64,000 nt of DNA from CBDCGJ01 sp965238305. Lineage in GTDB: Bacteria; Pseudomonadota; Alphaproteobacteria; GCA-2731375. Position numbers and translations under genes: made by a program. The stretch lies in the NCBI GenBank assembly GCA_965238305.1, contig CBDEHK010000001.1, positions 3,410,001-3,474,000 of the forward strand, read 5' to 3'. Below the pieces are notes generated by a model. That model made no database searches and was not told the DNA's origin. It worked only from the letters and a program-made list of their open reading frames with translations. Positions 16,008 to 25,213 of this stretch are shown here, piece by piece. Positions within the stretch are counted from its first letter, which is position 1; every line of letters begins with the position of its first letter.

Positions 16008-17344
16008 TTCCGATGTCAGAATTACTGGCATGCGACTTGCCCGACACGAATGTGGTTGCTTGGCATGACAGCAATTCTGTCGAACTAGGCACATTGCGGC
16101 AAACCGTAAGGCGGCTGAGCCAGGATTTACAGGCCACGGAAACCCAATCAGTGGTCCTTGCAGCGGAAGATGGTATTAGTGTCGCGGTTGGCATTTTGGC
16201 CGGATTTTATGCTGGTTGCCGGATCGATTTTCCCGCTAACCTGCAAACGGCAACATTGCGGAAAATGTCGGGGCCCGGGAGCAGAATACTACGTTCCGAC
16301 GACATTGAACTTTGTCACCAAATTCTGAGTGACGACGGAGACGAGAAATTTGCTATTTTGGATCCCGTCGAATGCCGACTTGTTTTTCACACTTCGGGTT
16401 CTGCCGGTGCGCCGAAAAGGATCGAGAAAAATTTACGGCAATTGGAATGCGAGATAACTGGACTTGAACGATTGTGGGGCCGTCCAGGTGATCAGGGTGT
16501 CATCTTTTCCATGGTCGCGCCTTACCATATTTACGGCCTGTTGTTTACCGTCCTTTGGCCGCTATCGAGCGGTCAAATATTTACCAGTGCAACTGTCGGT
16601 TCATCGGAACAATTGTTATGTTTACCGTGTCAGGAGGGCACTGTTATAGCCTCGCCTGCCCATCTGTCCCGACTGCCAAAAATTGCCCGCGCAACAGCAG
16701 CTGACAAAAACCTGCGAATATTTTCATCCGGTGCACCATTGTCCCTGGATGCAGCGGAAGATTGCCGACGCACTTTTGGTCGCTTACCTATCGAGGGATA
16801 TGGTAGTACGGAAACCGGCGGCATTGCTTTCCGCCGCCAAGAAACTGAGTCTCAGCCTTGGAAAAAAGTGGATGACGTCGATATAAGTGTCTCGGAGGAG
16901 GGCCTGCTGCGCCTTCGATCGCCTTATCTGCCGTCGAATGGCTGGTACACAACCGATGATATGGTTGAGTTAATCGGAAAGGACCAGTTTCATCTCCTTC
17001 GCCGTACTGACCGTATAGTCAAGATCGCCGGAAAGCGTGTAAACTTGGTTGAAATGGAACAACAATTAGCGGGCTTGCCGGACATAAATGATGTTGCTGT
17101 CACGGCTTTGCCGGGCCAGAGGGACCGCCTAGGTGCGGTTGTTATCCTGACCCAAGATGGTTTTGCCAAGTTGGCGGAGATGGGTGCATTTCGTTTAAAC
17201 CGCATTTTCAGGCGTGAGCTTGCTTATAATTTCGATTTAGTCGCGGTTCCGGACTACTGGCGCTTTGTTGAACAAATACCGGTCAATAGTCAGGGCAAGC
17301 GTTTGTACGAGGCGATTGTCGATTTATTCTCCGAGCACGGATAA
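16001..17344 (+). CDS. AMP-dependent acyl/aryl ligase
   Basis: A 447-residue adenylate-forming enzyme. The ATP-binding loop HTSGSAGAPKRIEKN is near residues 128-142, followed by GYGSTETGGIAFR near residue 266 and the hinge/C-domain TDRIVKIAGKRVNL near residue 336. It lacks part of the N-terminal domain of long ligases, as is usual for the aryl-polyene-cluster version. It probably activates a carboxylic acid (aryl or acyl starter) and loads it on an ACP. The starter is uncertain because no ammonia-lyase is encoded nearby. Confidence 0.85.
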   Translation: MLVPMSELLACDLPDTNVVAWHDSNSVELGTLRQTVRRLSQDLQATETQSVVLAAEDGISVAVGILAGFYAGCRIDFPANLQTATLRKMSGPGSRILRSDDIELCHQILSDDGDEKFAILDPVECRLVFHTSGSAGAPKRIEKNLRQLECEITGLERLWGRPGDQGVIFSMVAPYHIYGLLFTVLWPLSSGQIFTSATVGSSEQLLCLPCQEGTVIASPAHLSRLPKIARATAADKNLRIFSSGAPLSLDAAEDCRRTFGRLPIEGYGSTETGGIAFRRQETESQPWKKVDDVDISVSEEGLLRLRSPYLPSNGWYTTDDMVELIGKDQFHLLRRTDRIVKIAGKRVNLVEMEQQLAGLPDINDVAVTALPGQRDRLGAVVILTQDGFAKLAEMGAFRLNRIFRRELAYNFDLVAVPDYWRFVEQIPVNSQGKRLYEAIVDLFSEHG

Positions 17345-17383
17345 TATGCTTTTTCATAATCTGTTGAATGATAGGAGCGCATC

Positions 17384-17770
17384 TTGCCAAAAGTGCGGAC
17401 CGGCAAAATTGATTGGCGCAACAGCAAAACATTACCCGATATCTTGCGGGAACATTGGGTCGACACGACGGTAATACTGGAACTGAAGTTTCCAGCTGAG
17501 ATGTTTCAATACCAAGGGCATTTCCACGATTATCCCGTTCTTCCGGGAGTGGCGCAGCTTGATATTGCCGTGCAATTGTCGTCGCGATATTTCGACCAGT
17601 TGATCACTCTCCGCGAAGTAACCCATTTGAAGTTCAAAAATGTAATCCCGCCGGAGACCATTTTGACTTTGGAGCTTACGCCGAAACCGGAGAAAAACGC
17701 CATTACATTTGAATATCGCGGGGCCCAGGGTGTCGTATCATCTGGTGTTTTGAAATTACGGGCTTCATGA
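17384..17770 (+). CDS. Hot-dog-fold 3-hydroxyacyl-ACP dehydratase (ApeI-like)
   Basis: A 128-residue single hot-dog domain. The catalytic region GHFHDYPVLPGVAQLDIAVQ, with its histidine and the LPGVAQ turn, matches FabZ/ApeI-type dehydratases. It starts with TTG at 17384 behind AGGAG. It would dehydrate the 3-hydroxyacyl-ACP made by the ketoreductase at 24488, so that double bonds accumulate in the chain because no enoyl reductase is present. A second dehydratase is encoded at 24021, and in known aryl polyene systems the two form a heterodimer. Confidence 0.82.
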   Translation: MPKVRTGKIDWRNSKTLPDILREHWVDTTVILELKFPAEMFQYQGHFHDYPVLPGVAQLDIAVQLSSRYFDQLITLREVTHLKFKNVIPPETILTLELTPKPEKNAITFEYRGAQGVVSSGVLKLRAS

Positions 17771-19428
17771 CCTTTATTCCCTGCGCCATTATTCCGAGCT
17801 TCAATCACCACCAGGCGATCAGTGTCGTTGTCGAAGCGCTCCGCAACAAGGGATTGCCGATCATCATTGTCGATGACGGATCGCAGTCGCCCGCGAAGGA
17901 AGTTTTGGCGGCGCTACACGATCCAGACAACGGCATTTCGGTTATTCGACTAGCGACTAACAAAGGAAAAGGTGCCGCTGTCATGACTGGTATTAGCATA
18001 GCCATCGAAAGGGAATTCAGCCACGCATTACAAATTGACGCCGACGGCCAGCATGATTTGACCAAACTAACGGAACTTTTACAGTTGGCGGAAAGCCATC
18101 CCGAGGCCTTGATTAGCGGCCGGCCAATTTATGACGAAAGCATGCCATTGACCCGACGGCTGGGCCGATGGATCACCCACGTGTGGGTTTGGCTTGAAAC
18201 CCTGTCATTTCGAATAATTGACAGCATGTGTGGATTTCGCGTTTATCCACTAGCTACCGTCGCAACATTGTTGGAAGATCGACGATTGGGATGCGGGATG
18301 GATTTTGATACCGAGATTATGGTCCGCCTTTTCTGGCGCGGCACGCCTCCGATATCGCTACCGATCAACGTAACCTATCCCCATGAAAATACTTCGAACT
18401 TCCGTCCGTTGAAGGACAATTGGCTGATCACGAAAATGCATACGCGTTTGGTTTTCACCCTGCTGTTCAATTTTGTAGAGATTCTACGTCATCGCCCGCC
18501 AACGGTTTTGCCGACGGCACATTGGGCCAGAATGGATGAGCGAGGCGCTTCCTGGGGTTTGACGACCCTGGCTTTGGTCTATCGCGCTTTCGGCCGCCGT
18601 CTATGTCGGATATTGATGGAGCCGGTTTTGCTCTATTTTTTCCTAACAAGCAAAACTCAACGACTTGCCATACGCAAATATAGAGAGCGTTTAGGAGCTC
18701 ATTCCGGTCTTTCTTTGGCGAACGGATTTTGGGACGGATATCCTCATTTTCGGGCTTTTGGTGAAATGGCGTTGGACAAATTCGGAGCCTGGATTGGCGC
18801 CTTCAACGAAACTGATTTTACCTTTGACGATAACGGGCTATTAGACGCAACGGTTGCTACAGGGCGCGGAGTGTTGGTCATTGTCTCGCATATCGGGAAC
18901 ATCGAGGTTTCCCGCTCACTCTCCAAGCAACGCACCGACCTGAAGATCACCGTGTTTGCGCACACGCAGAACGCAGTGAAATTCAACGACTTGATAACGC
19001 GCATTAACCCGACAGCAGCAATCGATATCGTTGAAGTAAACGAAATCAATCCAGGAACGATCGCCGAACTCAAGGCCCGATTAGCGAAGGGTGAATGGAT
19101 TGCGATCGCCGGGGACCGGGTGCCCGTGGAAATGGGAAGTCGGACCGAAATTGTCGATTTTCTTGGCCATCCTGCCGCGATGAGCCAAGGACCGATATTG
19201 CTGGCTAACTTACTCAAATCTCCGGTTTACCTGATGGCTTGCTTCAAGGATGCGGGAGGCTACCATATTGATTTTCAAGAATTCGCCGAACATATCGTAT
19301 TGCCGAGGGGAAATAAGGCTGCTGCAATAACAGGGTATGTACAAGGATATGCGCAAAATTTAGAGGAACAATGTCAGCGCTATCCCATGCAATGGTTCAA
19401 TTTTTTTGATTTTTGGGCACAAAAATAA
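17767..19428 (+). CDS. Fusion of family 2 glycosyltransferase and lysophospholipid-type acyltransferase
   Basis: A 553-residue two-domain protein. The N-terminal part (about residues 1-240) is a GT-A glycosyltransferase with IIVDDGSQSPAKE and the metal-binding IDADGQHD. The C-terminal part (about 290-553) is an LpxL/HtrB-like acyltransferase with VIVSHIGNIEVSRS and IAIAGDRVPVE. The same fusion occurs in aryl polyene clusters and is thought to build the glycolipid anchor that holds the polyene in the outer membrane. It overlaps the dehydratase gene by 4 bases. Confidence 0.85.
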   Translation: MTFIPCAIIPSFNHHQAISVVVEALRNKGLPIIIVDDGSQSPAKEVLAALHDPDNGISVIRLATNKGKGAAVMTGISIAIEREFSHALQIDADGQHDLTKLTELLQLAESHPEALISGRPIYDESMPLTRRLGRWITHVWVWLETLSFRIIDSMCGFRVYPLATVATLLEDRRLGCGMDFDTEIMVRLFWRGTPPISLPINVTYPHENTSNFRPLKDNWLITKMHTRLVFTLLFNFVEILRHRPPTVLPTAHWARMDERGASWGLTTLALVYRAFGRRLCRILMEPVLLYFFLTSKTQRLAIRKYRERLGAHSGLSLANGFWDGYPHFRAFGEMALDKFGAWIGAFNETDFTFDDNGLLDATVATGRGVLVIVSHIGNIEVSRSLSKQRTDLKITVFAHTQNAVKFNDLITRINPTAAIDIVEVNEINPGTIAELKARLAKGEWIAIAGDRVPVEMGSRTEIVDFLGHPAAMSQGPILLANLLKSPVYLMACFKDAGGYHIDFQEFAEHIVLPRGNKAAAITGYVQGYAQNLEEQCQRYPMQWFNFFDFWAQK

Positions 19429-19493
19429 CTACACTTGGCGGTGTTGGAGCTCATTCATTCCACGAGCTGCAGAGCGCAAATGGGGAGCCAAAA

Positions 19494-19913
19494 TTGATTA
19501 CGGCGAGTACAACGATTAAGGCACAATTCTATCACCTCGATCCGATGAACATCGTTTGGCATGGAAACTATGTTCGGTTTTTTGAGCAAGCGCGCTGCGA
19601 GTTATTAGACAAAATCGGCCACAATTACTCGCACATGCATGACAGCGACTATCTGTGGCCGGTGGTCGATATGCGCGCGAAATTCGTGCGACCGGTCGGC
19701 TTCTCGCAAATCATCGACGTTGAAGCGACGTTACGAGAATACGAAAATCGTTTGAAAATTGATTATCTCATCACAGATGCGAAGACGAAGGATAAAGTCA
19801 CCAGCGGTTTTACCATTCAGGTTGCGGTGGAGAAAGCGACAGGAGAAATGTGTTTTCGTCTGCCTGACACCTTCATTAACAAAGTCAACGCCTTGTTATG
19901 TGTCGAAAACTAA
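19494..19913 (+). CDS. Acyl-CoA/ACP thioesterase, YbgC/4-hydroxybenzoyl-CoA type
   Basis: A hot-dog thioesterase of about 139 residues from the TTG at 19494, which has GGGGAG-like spacing upstream; a TTG at 19413 would add 27 residues and overlap the previous gene. The active-site segment is QFYHLDPMNIVWHGNYVRFF, with the catalytic Asp and the HxxY pattern of the family. It probably releases or proofreads acyl chains from the ACPs. Its 3' end overlaps the LolA-like gene by 16 bases. Confidence 0.83.
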   Translation: MITASTTIKAQFYHLDPMNIVWHGNYVRFFEQARCELLDKIGHNYSHMHDSDYLWPVVDMRAKFVRPVGFSQIIDVEATLREYENRLKIDYLITDAKTKDKVTSGFTIQVAVEKATGEMCFRLPDTFINKVNALLCVEN

Positions 19914-20494
19914 TAACTTATTTCATATTGTTCCTTGCCGGCCTGTCGCCAGCCAGGGCCGATAGTTTGAAGCTGCCTGACGGCAAAGCGTTACTTGCTG
20001 AGTTCGTCCATGAGCGAGTGACTTCGGCCTCAAACAAAAAGATCCAATCGAGTGGGAATATTGTCCTGGTCCCTGATACCGTCATTCTATGGCAGATCGA
20101 ACGGCCGCAAAATATACGGACGACCATATCATTTGGCCAGGTCCGACAGGTTGTCGAGGGCGTTGAAGTTAACAACATACCAATTGCGATGGCGGGCAAT
20201 CTTGGTTCTTTGACCAATTTATTCGAAGCCGCGCTTAATGGTGATTGGTCGCTGCTGCAGGAAGCTTACCAAGTTCGTGATTTGGATCAGCAATCCGGTT
20301 GGAAAAAACAAGTGATGCCGTTTCCAAACTCAGGCTCGCACCAGTTTACCAAAATCATTTTTTCCGGCTATGAATTCGTCGACCAAATACAGATTGTGCG
20401 GGACAATGGAGGCAAAGATGACATTCGGTTTTTTGACCATCGCCTGATGGCGACCGCAGATGCACTTACCAAATTTGATCTGCAAACTCGCTGA
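19898..20494 (+). CDS. LolA-like outer-membrane lipid carrier protein
   Basis: A 198-residue periplasmic protein with a signal peptide (LITYFILFLAGLSPARA) and a LolA-like body of beta strands. The opening of the mature part (FVHERVTSASNKKIQSSGNI) and the internal VLVPDTVILWQIERPQNIRT resemble LolA-like members of aryl polyene clusters. It should ferry the lipid product across the periplasm, with the MMPL protein encoded next as the inner-membrane extractor. Specific residues for lipid contact cannot be assigned by eye. Confidence 0.78.
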   Translation: MCRKLITYFILFLAGLSPARADSLKLPDGKALLAEFVHERVTSASNKKIQSSGNIVLVPDTVILWQIERPQNIRTTISFGQVRQVVEGVEVNNIPIAMAGNLGSLTNLFEAALNGDWSLLQEAYQVRDLDQQSGWKKQVMPFPNSGSHQFTKIIFSGYEFVDQIQIVRDNGGKDDIRFFDHRLMATADALTKFDLQTR

Positions 20495-20496
20495 TC

Positions 20497-22839
20497 ATGA
20501 TGATCCGGCTTGGCATAATCGGATGGTCTGCTGTTGTTCTGTTGTGCGGCGTAATTGTCACGGGTTTTTTCGTGCGTGGCATAAATCTCGAAACCAACCT
20601 TCTGTCATTATTACCGGACCAAGACGAACCAGCTTGGGTAGTGCAGGCAAAGGCAAAAATCGAAAAAGACGTTACCAGACGAGCCGCTTTTTTATTGTCT
20701 CATGCTGATCGCTTAAAATTGCAAATTGCAGTCGAACAGTTTCGTTCTGAATTCGAGAACAATCGATATGTGATGCCCATTGAGAAGCCGGCTGGCGGTA
20801 GCTTGTTCAAGGACCCGGTGACTTTAAGTTGCGTCAGTCGGATATTGTTGAGCACAAGTGACCGGCGGAAACTTGAGGGTAACGATGGACAGTTCCTAGC
20901 AAAACGCGCGCTGGCGATTGTTTTGTCGCCGTTTTCTATACTGGATGAAACGGCCCTGGCCGCAGATCCATTTTTGCTATTACCAGCTTACCTAAACGCC
21001 ATGCCCTTTGCGACACGACGACCGGACAGCGATGGCATTTTTCGCTGGCAGCAGGATGGCATGCATTTCGCTTTTTTCATGGCGCAGTTACGCGGCAACC
21101 CACTCGCTTACGAAAACGTTAAACTCTTTGTCCCGCAAATCGAAAACCGCATTGTGCAAATTTCAACCGAGATCGAGGGCCTCAAAGTGTTACGGACCGG
21201 GGCAGTGTTTTTTGCTGCCGCGGGGACCCAATCAGCCGAACGCGAAGCCTCGATCATCGGCGCCATTTCGATCGTCGGAATTCTCGTCCTTTGTTTGCTG
21301 GTGTTTCGCAGCGTGCGGCCGCTAGGCTATATTTTTGGATCAATTTCCGTTGGAATACTGTGCGGTACGGCGGTATCCCTTAGCATCTTTGGCAGTATAC
21401 ATTTGATATCCCTGGTATTCGGCGCGGGCCTTATTGGTATTGCTGTCGACTATAGTTTTCATTTTTGGGCGCAAAGTTTCATTATCGATAAGTCCACCCC
21501 AAAGATTTGGGTGCGACGCATCGCTAAACCGTTAACTTTGGGCATGTTGTCCACCGTCCTTGGTTTCCTGACTTTGACTTTCAGTCAGTTCCCGGGTCTG
21601 CAACAGATATCCGTATTTGCGGCCAGCGGTCTATTCATGTCTTATCTTACAGTGGTGATGGTATTTCCATTTTCAAACCGGCCACGCTCTCTCGACCATC
21701 AGGCGCGGTTGCTTCGGTTTTTGGGGCATGCTGACAGGTATTGTTCAAATATATCAACCTCAATAATTGGCAAACTATGTTTGCTCGGGCTTGTTTGCCT
21801 GGCTGTATTTGGTGGCTTCCGCTTTCAAATCGATGACAATGTGCGTCGGTTGCAGGTGCTAGATACCGATCTGATACAACAGCAGCAAGATATTCAAAAC
21901 TCGTTTGGTCCGATGGTTTCCGGACAATTCTTACTAGTATCCGGGCGCAGTTTGGATGCCGTGTTACGCGCAGAAGAAGTCCTAGAGCCAGAGTTGGTGA
22001 AGCTTCACCAAACGGGTGTTATCGTCGGATACCGCGCGGTTAGCCATTTCCTGCCATCAAAAATAAGACGAGCAGAAAACAACAAGCTGATCGAAAATCG
22101 ATTGATAGGACCTTATCTTAAAAGCCATCAGACAAAGATAGGTCTGGCACAAGAAGCCTTACCTAACTGCGTGAACAGGGACGATCTTACTGATAGTTTG
22201 AAAAACGCGATTCCAGGCGTCGACACACAGATCGTTGCGTCGGGACCAACGACATGGGCGAACGTAGTTCTATTGCAGGAATTGCAGCAACCCGAAATAC
22301 TGGCGAAATTCGCAGCTGAACAGCCACATCTTCGTTTTGTCGATTACTCCAAGGATGTCAGTAGCACCATGGCAAAGCTCCGTCGCTCCGCATTTCCCCC
22401 GTTGCTCGTTGCCGGACTTGCTATTTGGGTAATGTTGTCCTTGTTCGGCGGCACTGTTCAGGCTCTTAAAACGATGCTGCCACCAATTCTTGCGGTCGCG
22501 TTGACACCGCTTGTCACTAGTGCGTTCGGCGAAGTGTTCACACTATTCAACTTAATGGCGCTCATCTTGGTGTTTGCGGTCGGACTAGACTATTCTCTGT
22601 TCTTATCACATGCGGGAAGTGAGAGGCGGAATGTTGCGCTCTTGGCCAACGGTTTATCGGGCTTGTCAACGATCTTGGCTTTCGGCTTGTTGATGTTTAG
22701 CGAGTTATATGCCGTTCATGCTTTTGGCGTGACATTATTTTGTGGTATTTTGCTATCGATACTATTTTCGATGATCCCAGTCCTTCGATTGACTGTCGCG
22801 CGAGACCCGAACGCCGGAAACACAATTTATGACAAATAG
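20497..22839 (+). CDS. MMPL/RND-family exporter
   Basis: A 780-residue inner-membrane protein with the twofold RND layout: a first helix (about residues 5-25), a large periplasmic loop, five or six helices (about 260-400), a second loop, and a final helix bundle (about 630-770). GLIGIAVDYSFHFWAQ and VFAVGLDYSLFLSHAGSERR are the paired MMPL motifs with the proton-relay Asp. It is the probable exporter of the polyene lipid, working with the LolA-like protein. It overlaps the ketosynthase gene by 11 bases. Confidence 0.87.
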   Translation: MMIRLGIIGWSAVVLLCGVIVTGFFVRGINLETNLLSLLPDQDEPAWVVQAKAKIEKDVTRRAAFLLSHADRLKLQIAVEQFRSEFENNRYVMPIEKPAGGSLFKDPVTLSCVSRILLSTSDRRKLEGNDGQFLAKRALAIVLSPFSILDETALAADPFLLLPAYLNAMPFATRRPDSDGIFRWQQDGMHFAFFMAQLRGNPLAYENVKLFVPQIENRIVQISTEIEGLKVLRTGAVFFAAAGTQSAEREASIIGAISIVGILVLCLLVFRSVRPLGYIFGSISVGILCGTAVSLSIFGSIHLISLVFGAGLIGIAVDYSFHFWAQSFIIDKSTPKIWVRRIAKPLTLGMLSTVLGFLTLTFSQFPGLQQISVFAASGLFMSYLTVVMVFPFSNRPRSLDHQARLLRFLGHADRYCSNISTSIIGKLCLLGLVCLAVFGGFRFQIDDNVRRLQVLDTDLIQQQQDIQNSFGPMVSGQFLLVSGRSLDAVLRAEEVLEPELVKLHQTGVIVGYRAVSHFLPSKIRRAENNKLIENRLIGPYLKSHQTKIGLAQEALPNCVNRDDLTDSLKNAIPGVDTQIVASGPTTWANVVLLQELQQPEILAKFAAEQPHLRFVDYSKDVSSTMAKLRRSAFPPLLVAGLAIWVMLSLFGGTVQALKTMLPPILAVALTPLVTSAFGEVFTLFNLMALILVFAVGLDYSLFLSHAGSERRNVALLANGLSGLSTILAFGLLMFSELYAVHAFGVTLFCGILLSILFSMIPVLRLTVARDPNAGNTIYDK

Positions 22840-24019
22840 GATTTACCTCAACAATTTGGGCATTCACAATCCGTTGGGTTTTGGCAAAACGGCGGTCGCC
22901 AAAAATCTTTTTCAGGGATCGACGGCAGGGATGATAGTTGAATACGGGCTTATTTCGGACGAAGAAGTATTCGTTGGTAAAGTGGCGGCTGAGTTGCCAG
23001 CAATCGAATTGAAGGACGGCTTGTTTGATACCCGCAACAATCGCTTGCTGCAGTCGGCGCTGCTTCAAATTGAGCAAGATGTGCAAGCGGCGATTGAGAG
23101 ATATGGATTGGCACGCATTGCCGTCGTTATTGGAACCAGTACATCAGGTATTTCGGACAATGAACTGGCTTTGCTCGAGTATAGTCAATGTGGCTCTTAT
23201 CCGGAGAATTTTGCTTTTGAGCGACAAGCATTTTACAACCCGGCTGAGTTTACCGCGCGCTATTTTGGGCTTGGTGGGCCAACCTATGGGATTTCGACGG
23301 CTTGTACGTCAAGCGCCAAAACTTTTGCTTCGGCGCGCCGGCTGATTGCGGCAAATCTATGTGATGCTGCCATTGTCGGCGGTGCGGATACATTGTGCAA
23401 ACTGACATTGAACGGCTTTAGCGCCTTGGAAGCGCTAAGTGATCAACGCTGTAATCCTTTCAGCCGCAATCGCCGCGGCATCAATATAGGTGAAGGGTCG
23501 GCGGTATTCTTGATAAGTCGGGAAGAAGCACCAGTGCGACTTGCCGGCATCGGAGAAAGCAGCGATGCCCATCACATGAGTGCGCCTGATCCGGAAGGCA
23601 ATGGCGCCTACTCGGCCATGTCTGAGGCGTTATCCAACGGTGGCCTGGAACCACGCGACATTGATTATATAAATATGCATGGCACGGCGACTTTGCTAAA
23701 TGACGCAATGGAGGCAAAGTCCATTACAAGATTGTTTGGTGCGGATGCCTCCTGTAGTTCAACAAAGCCGATGACCGGGCATATGCTGGGAGCGGCAGGC
23801 GCTAATGAAATAGCCTTCCTTTGGCTGGCTTTGCAGGAAAACTACAGCCAAAATCAACTACCGCCGCATATTTGGGACGGTGAACAAGATCCGCAATTGC
23901 CGGGCCTTAACCTCGTGCCGTTCAATGCGCCGATGGCGAACAATATGAGTGGGGCGATGTTGAGTAATTCTTTTGCCTTCGGCGGCAGTAACATTAGTGT
24001 CGCTTTGGCAAGGAGTTGA
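22829..24019 (+). CDS. Beta-ketoacyl-ACP synthase (first full-length)
   Basis: A 396-residue thiolase-fold condensing enzyme with all catalytic residues visible: Cys near 159 in GISTACTSSAK, His near 284 in MHGTATLLND and His near 317 in KPMTGHMLGAAG. It should extend or prime acyl-ACP chains in the polyene pathway. In aryl polyene systems several ketosynthases differ in chain length and pair as heterodimers. It lies between the MMPL exporter and the second dehydratase. Confidence 0.9.
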   Translation: MTNRIYLNNLGIHNPLGFGKTAVAKNLFQGSTAGMIVEYGLISDEEVFVGKVAAELPAIELKDGLFDTRNNRLLQSALLQIEQDVQAAIERYGLARIAVVIGTSTSGISDNELALLEYSQCGSYPENFAFERQAFYNPAEFTARYFGLGGPTYGISTACTSSAKTFASARRLIAANLCDAAIVGGADTLCKLTLNGFSALEALSDQRCNPFSRNRRGINIGEGSAVFLISREEAPVRLAGIGESSDAHHMSAPDPEGNGAYSAMSEALSNGGLEPRDIDYINMHGTATLLNDAMEAKSITRLFGADASCSSTKPMTGHMLGAAGANEIAFLWLALQENYSQNQLPPHIWDGEQDPQLPGLNLVPFNAPMANNMSGAMLSNSFAFGGSNISVALARS

Positions 24020-24020
24020 G

Positions 24021-24452
24021 GTGAATTTACCATCATACAAAGTCTCGGAGCTGCTTCCCCATGACGAGCCAATGATCTTGATCGATCGGCTGTTGGGGCA
24101 CGACACATCATCGGTTCAGACTGAAGTTACAATTCGCGACAACAGCCCCTTCCTTCGGGACGGTATGGTACCGGCATATGTCGCCATAGAATACATGGCA
24201 CAGACGATAGCCGTCTTCAGTGGCCTGAAAGCCAAAGCATCAGAGGGAACGGTTCGCATCGGCTTGCTGCTTGGCAGCCGTAAACTACAACTGATGACGG
24301 ACAGTTTCGCTGTCGGTGATTGTATCAAAGTCACGGCGAAGGAAAGTTACAATGACGGCAGCTTGGCAGCATTTGATTGCATTGCCACCCGAGATAATTG
24401 TAAAATTGCGGAAGCGCGCATCAACGTTTACCAACCAGCAGACGGAAATTAG
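24021..24452 (+). CDS. Hot-dog-fold dehydratase (ApeP-like)
   Basis: A 143-residue protein from the GTG at 24021, which has AGGAG upstream; the longer frame from 23973 overlaps the ketosynthase gene and is less likely. It shows LLPHDEPMILIDRLL with the family histidine, then VPAYVAIEYMAQTIAVFSG and GLLLGSRKL, as in ApeP-type dehydratases. It is the likely partner of the dehydratase encoded at 17384. The stop at 24452 is followed by 35 bases without a gene before the ketoreductase. Confidence 0.82.
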   Translation: MNLPSYKVSELLPHDEPMILIDRLLGHDTSSVQTEVTIRDNSPFLRDGMVPAYVAIEYMAQTIAVFSGLKAKASEGTVRIGLLLGSRKLQLMTDSFAVGDCIKVTAKESYNDGSLAAFDCIATRDNCKIAEARINVYQPADGN

Positions 24453-24487
24453 TTGAAAGTCTCACTTAGAGTTTTTCTGAAATTACG

Positions 24488-25213
24488 ATGAAGAAAACTG
24501 TTCTTGTCACAGGCGCTAGCAAGGGGATCGGCAAAGCCATCGCCTTGAATCTGGCGCGCGATGGATTTGAAATCGCGATCCATTACAACAACGATAAAGC
24601 CGGCGCGGCCGAAACTCTTGAGCTTGTGCGTGGGTCCGATGGCGACGGTCGATTATTGCGGTTTGATATCTCTGATCGTGATCAATGCCGAAATATACTG
24701 GAGGCTCAGATCGAGGAATTTGGCGCATTATACGGCGTTGTTTTGAATGCCGGAATTATCGAAGACACCGCTTTTCCGGCTATGACAGATGGTGAATGGG
24801 ATCGGGTTATTCACACAAATTTGGACGGCTTTTACAATATACTTCAGCCGACGGTGATGCCGATGATCCGGATGCGACAAGGCGGTCGCATCGTCGTTCT
24901 TTCGTCCCTTTCCGGTATCGTCGGCAACCGTGGCCAGGTTAATTACAGCGCCTCGAAAGCAGGCTTGATCGGTGCGGCTAAATCGCTAGCGATAGAACTG
25001 GGCAAACGCAAGATTACGGTTAATTGCGTCGCCCCTGGATTAATCGAAACAGAAATGCTGGCGGCGCTACCGGTTGCCGAACTGATTAAGTCGATCCCTC
25101 TGCAGCGGTTAGGCACTCCGCAAGAAGTGGCATCTACAGTTTCGTTTCTTTGCTCGCCAGAGGCGGCTTACATCACCCGCCAGGTGATTTCAATCAACGG
25201 TGGGATGATCTAG
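24488..25213 (+). CDS. 3-oxoacyl-ACP reductase (FabG family)
   Basis: A 241-residue short-chain dehydrogenase. The cofactor motif TGASKGIG is at residues 8-15, NAGI near residue 88, and the catalytic Ser-Tyr-Lys set in LSSLSGIVGNRGQVNYSASK near residues 137-157. It would reduce 3-oxoacyl-ACP with NADPH after each condensation. The following ketosynthase begins directly after its stop (TAG then ATG). It is placed in the polyene pathway because the flanking dehydratase and ketosynthase genes run in the same direction; housekeeping FabG is expected elsewhere. Confidence 0.9.
   Translation: MKKTVLVTGASKGIGKAIALNLARDGFEIAIHYNNDKAGAAETLELVRGSDGDGRLLRFDISDRDQCRNILEAQIEEFGALYGVVLNAGIIEDTAFPAMTDGEWDRVIHTNLDGFYNILQPTVMPMIRMRQGGRIVVLSSLSGIVGNRGQVNYSASKAGLIGAAKSLAIELGKRKITVNCVAPGLIETEMLAALPVAELIKSIPLQRLGTPQEVASTVSFLCSPEAAYITRQVISINGGMI

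Noticed and set aside
20497..22839. MMPL protein considered as an RND drug pump
   Set aside because: Its place between LolA-like and ketosynthase genes and its MMPL motifs fit polyene lipid export better, and no membrane-fusion or TolC partner is encoded.
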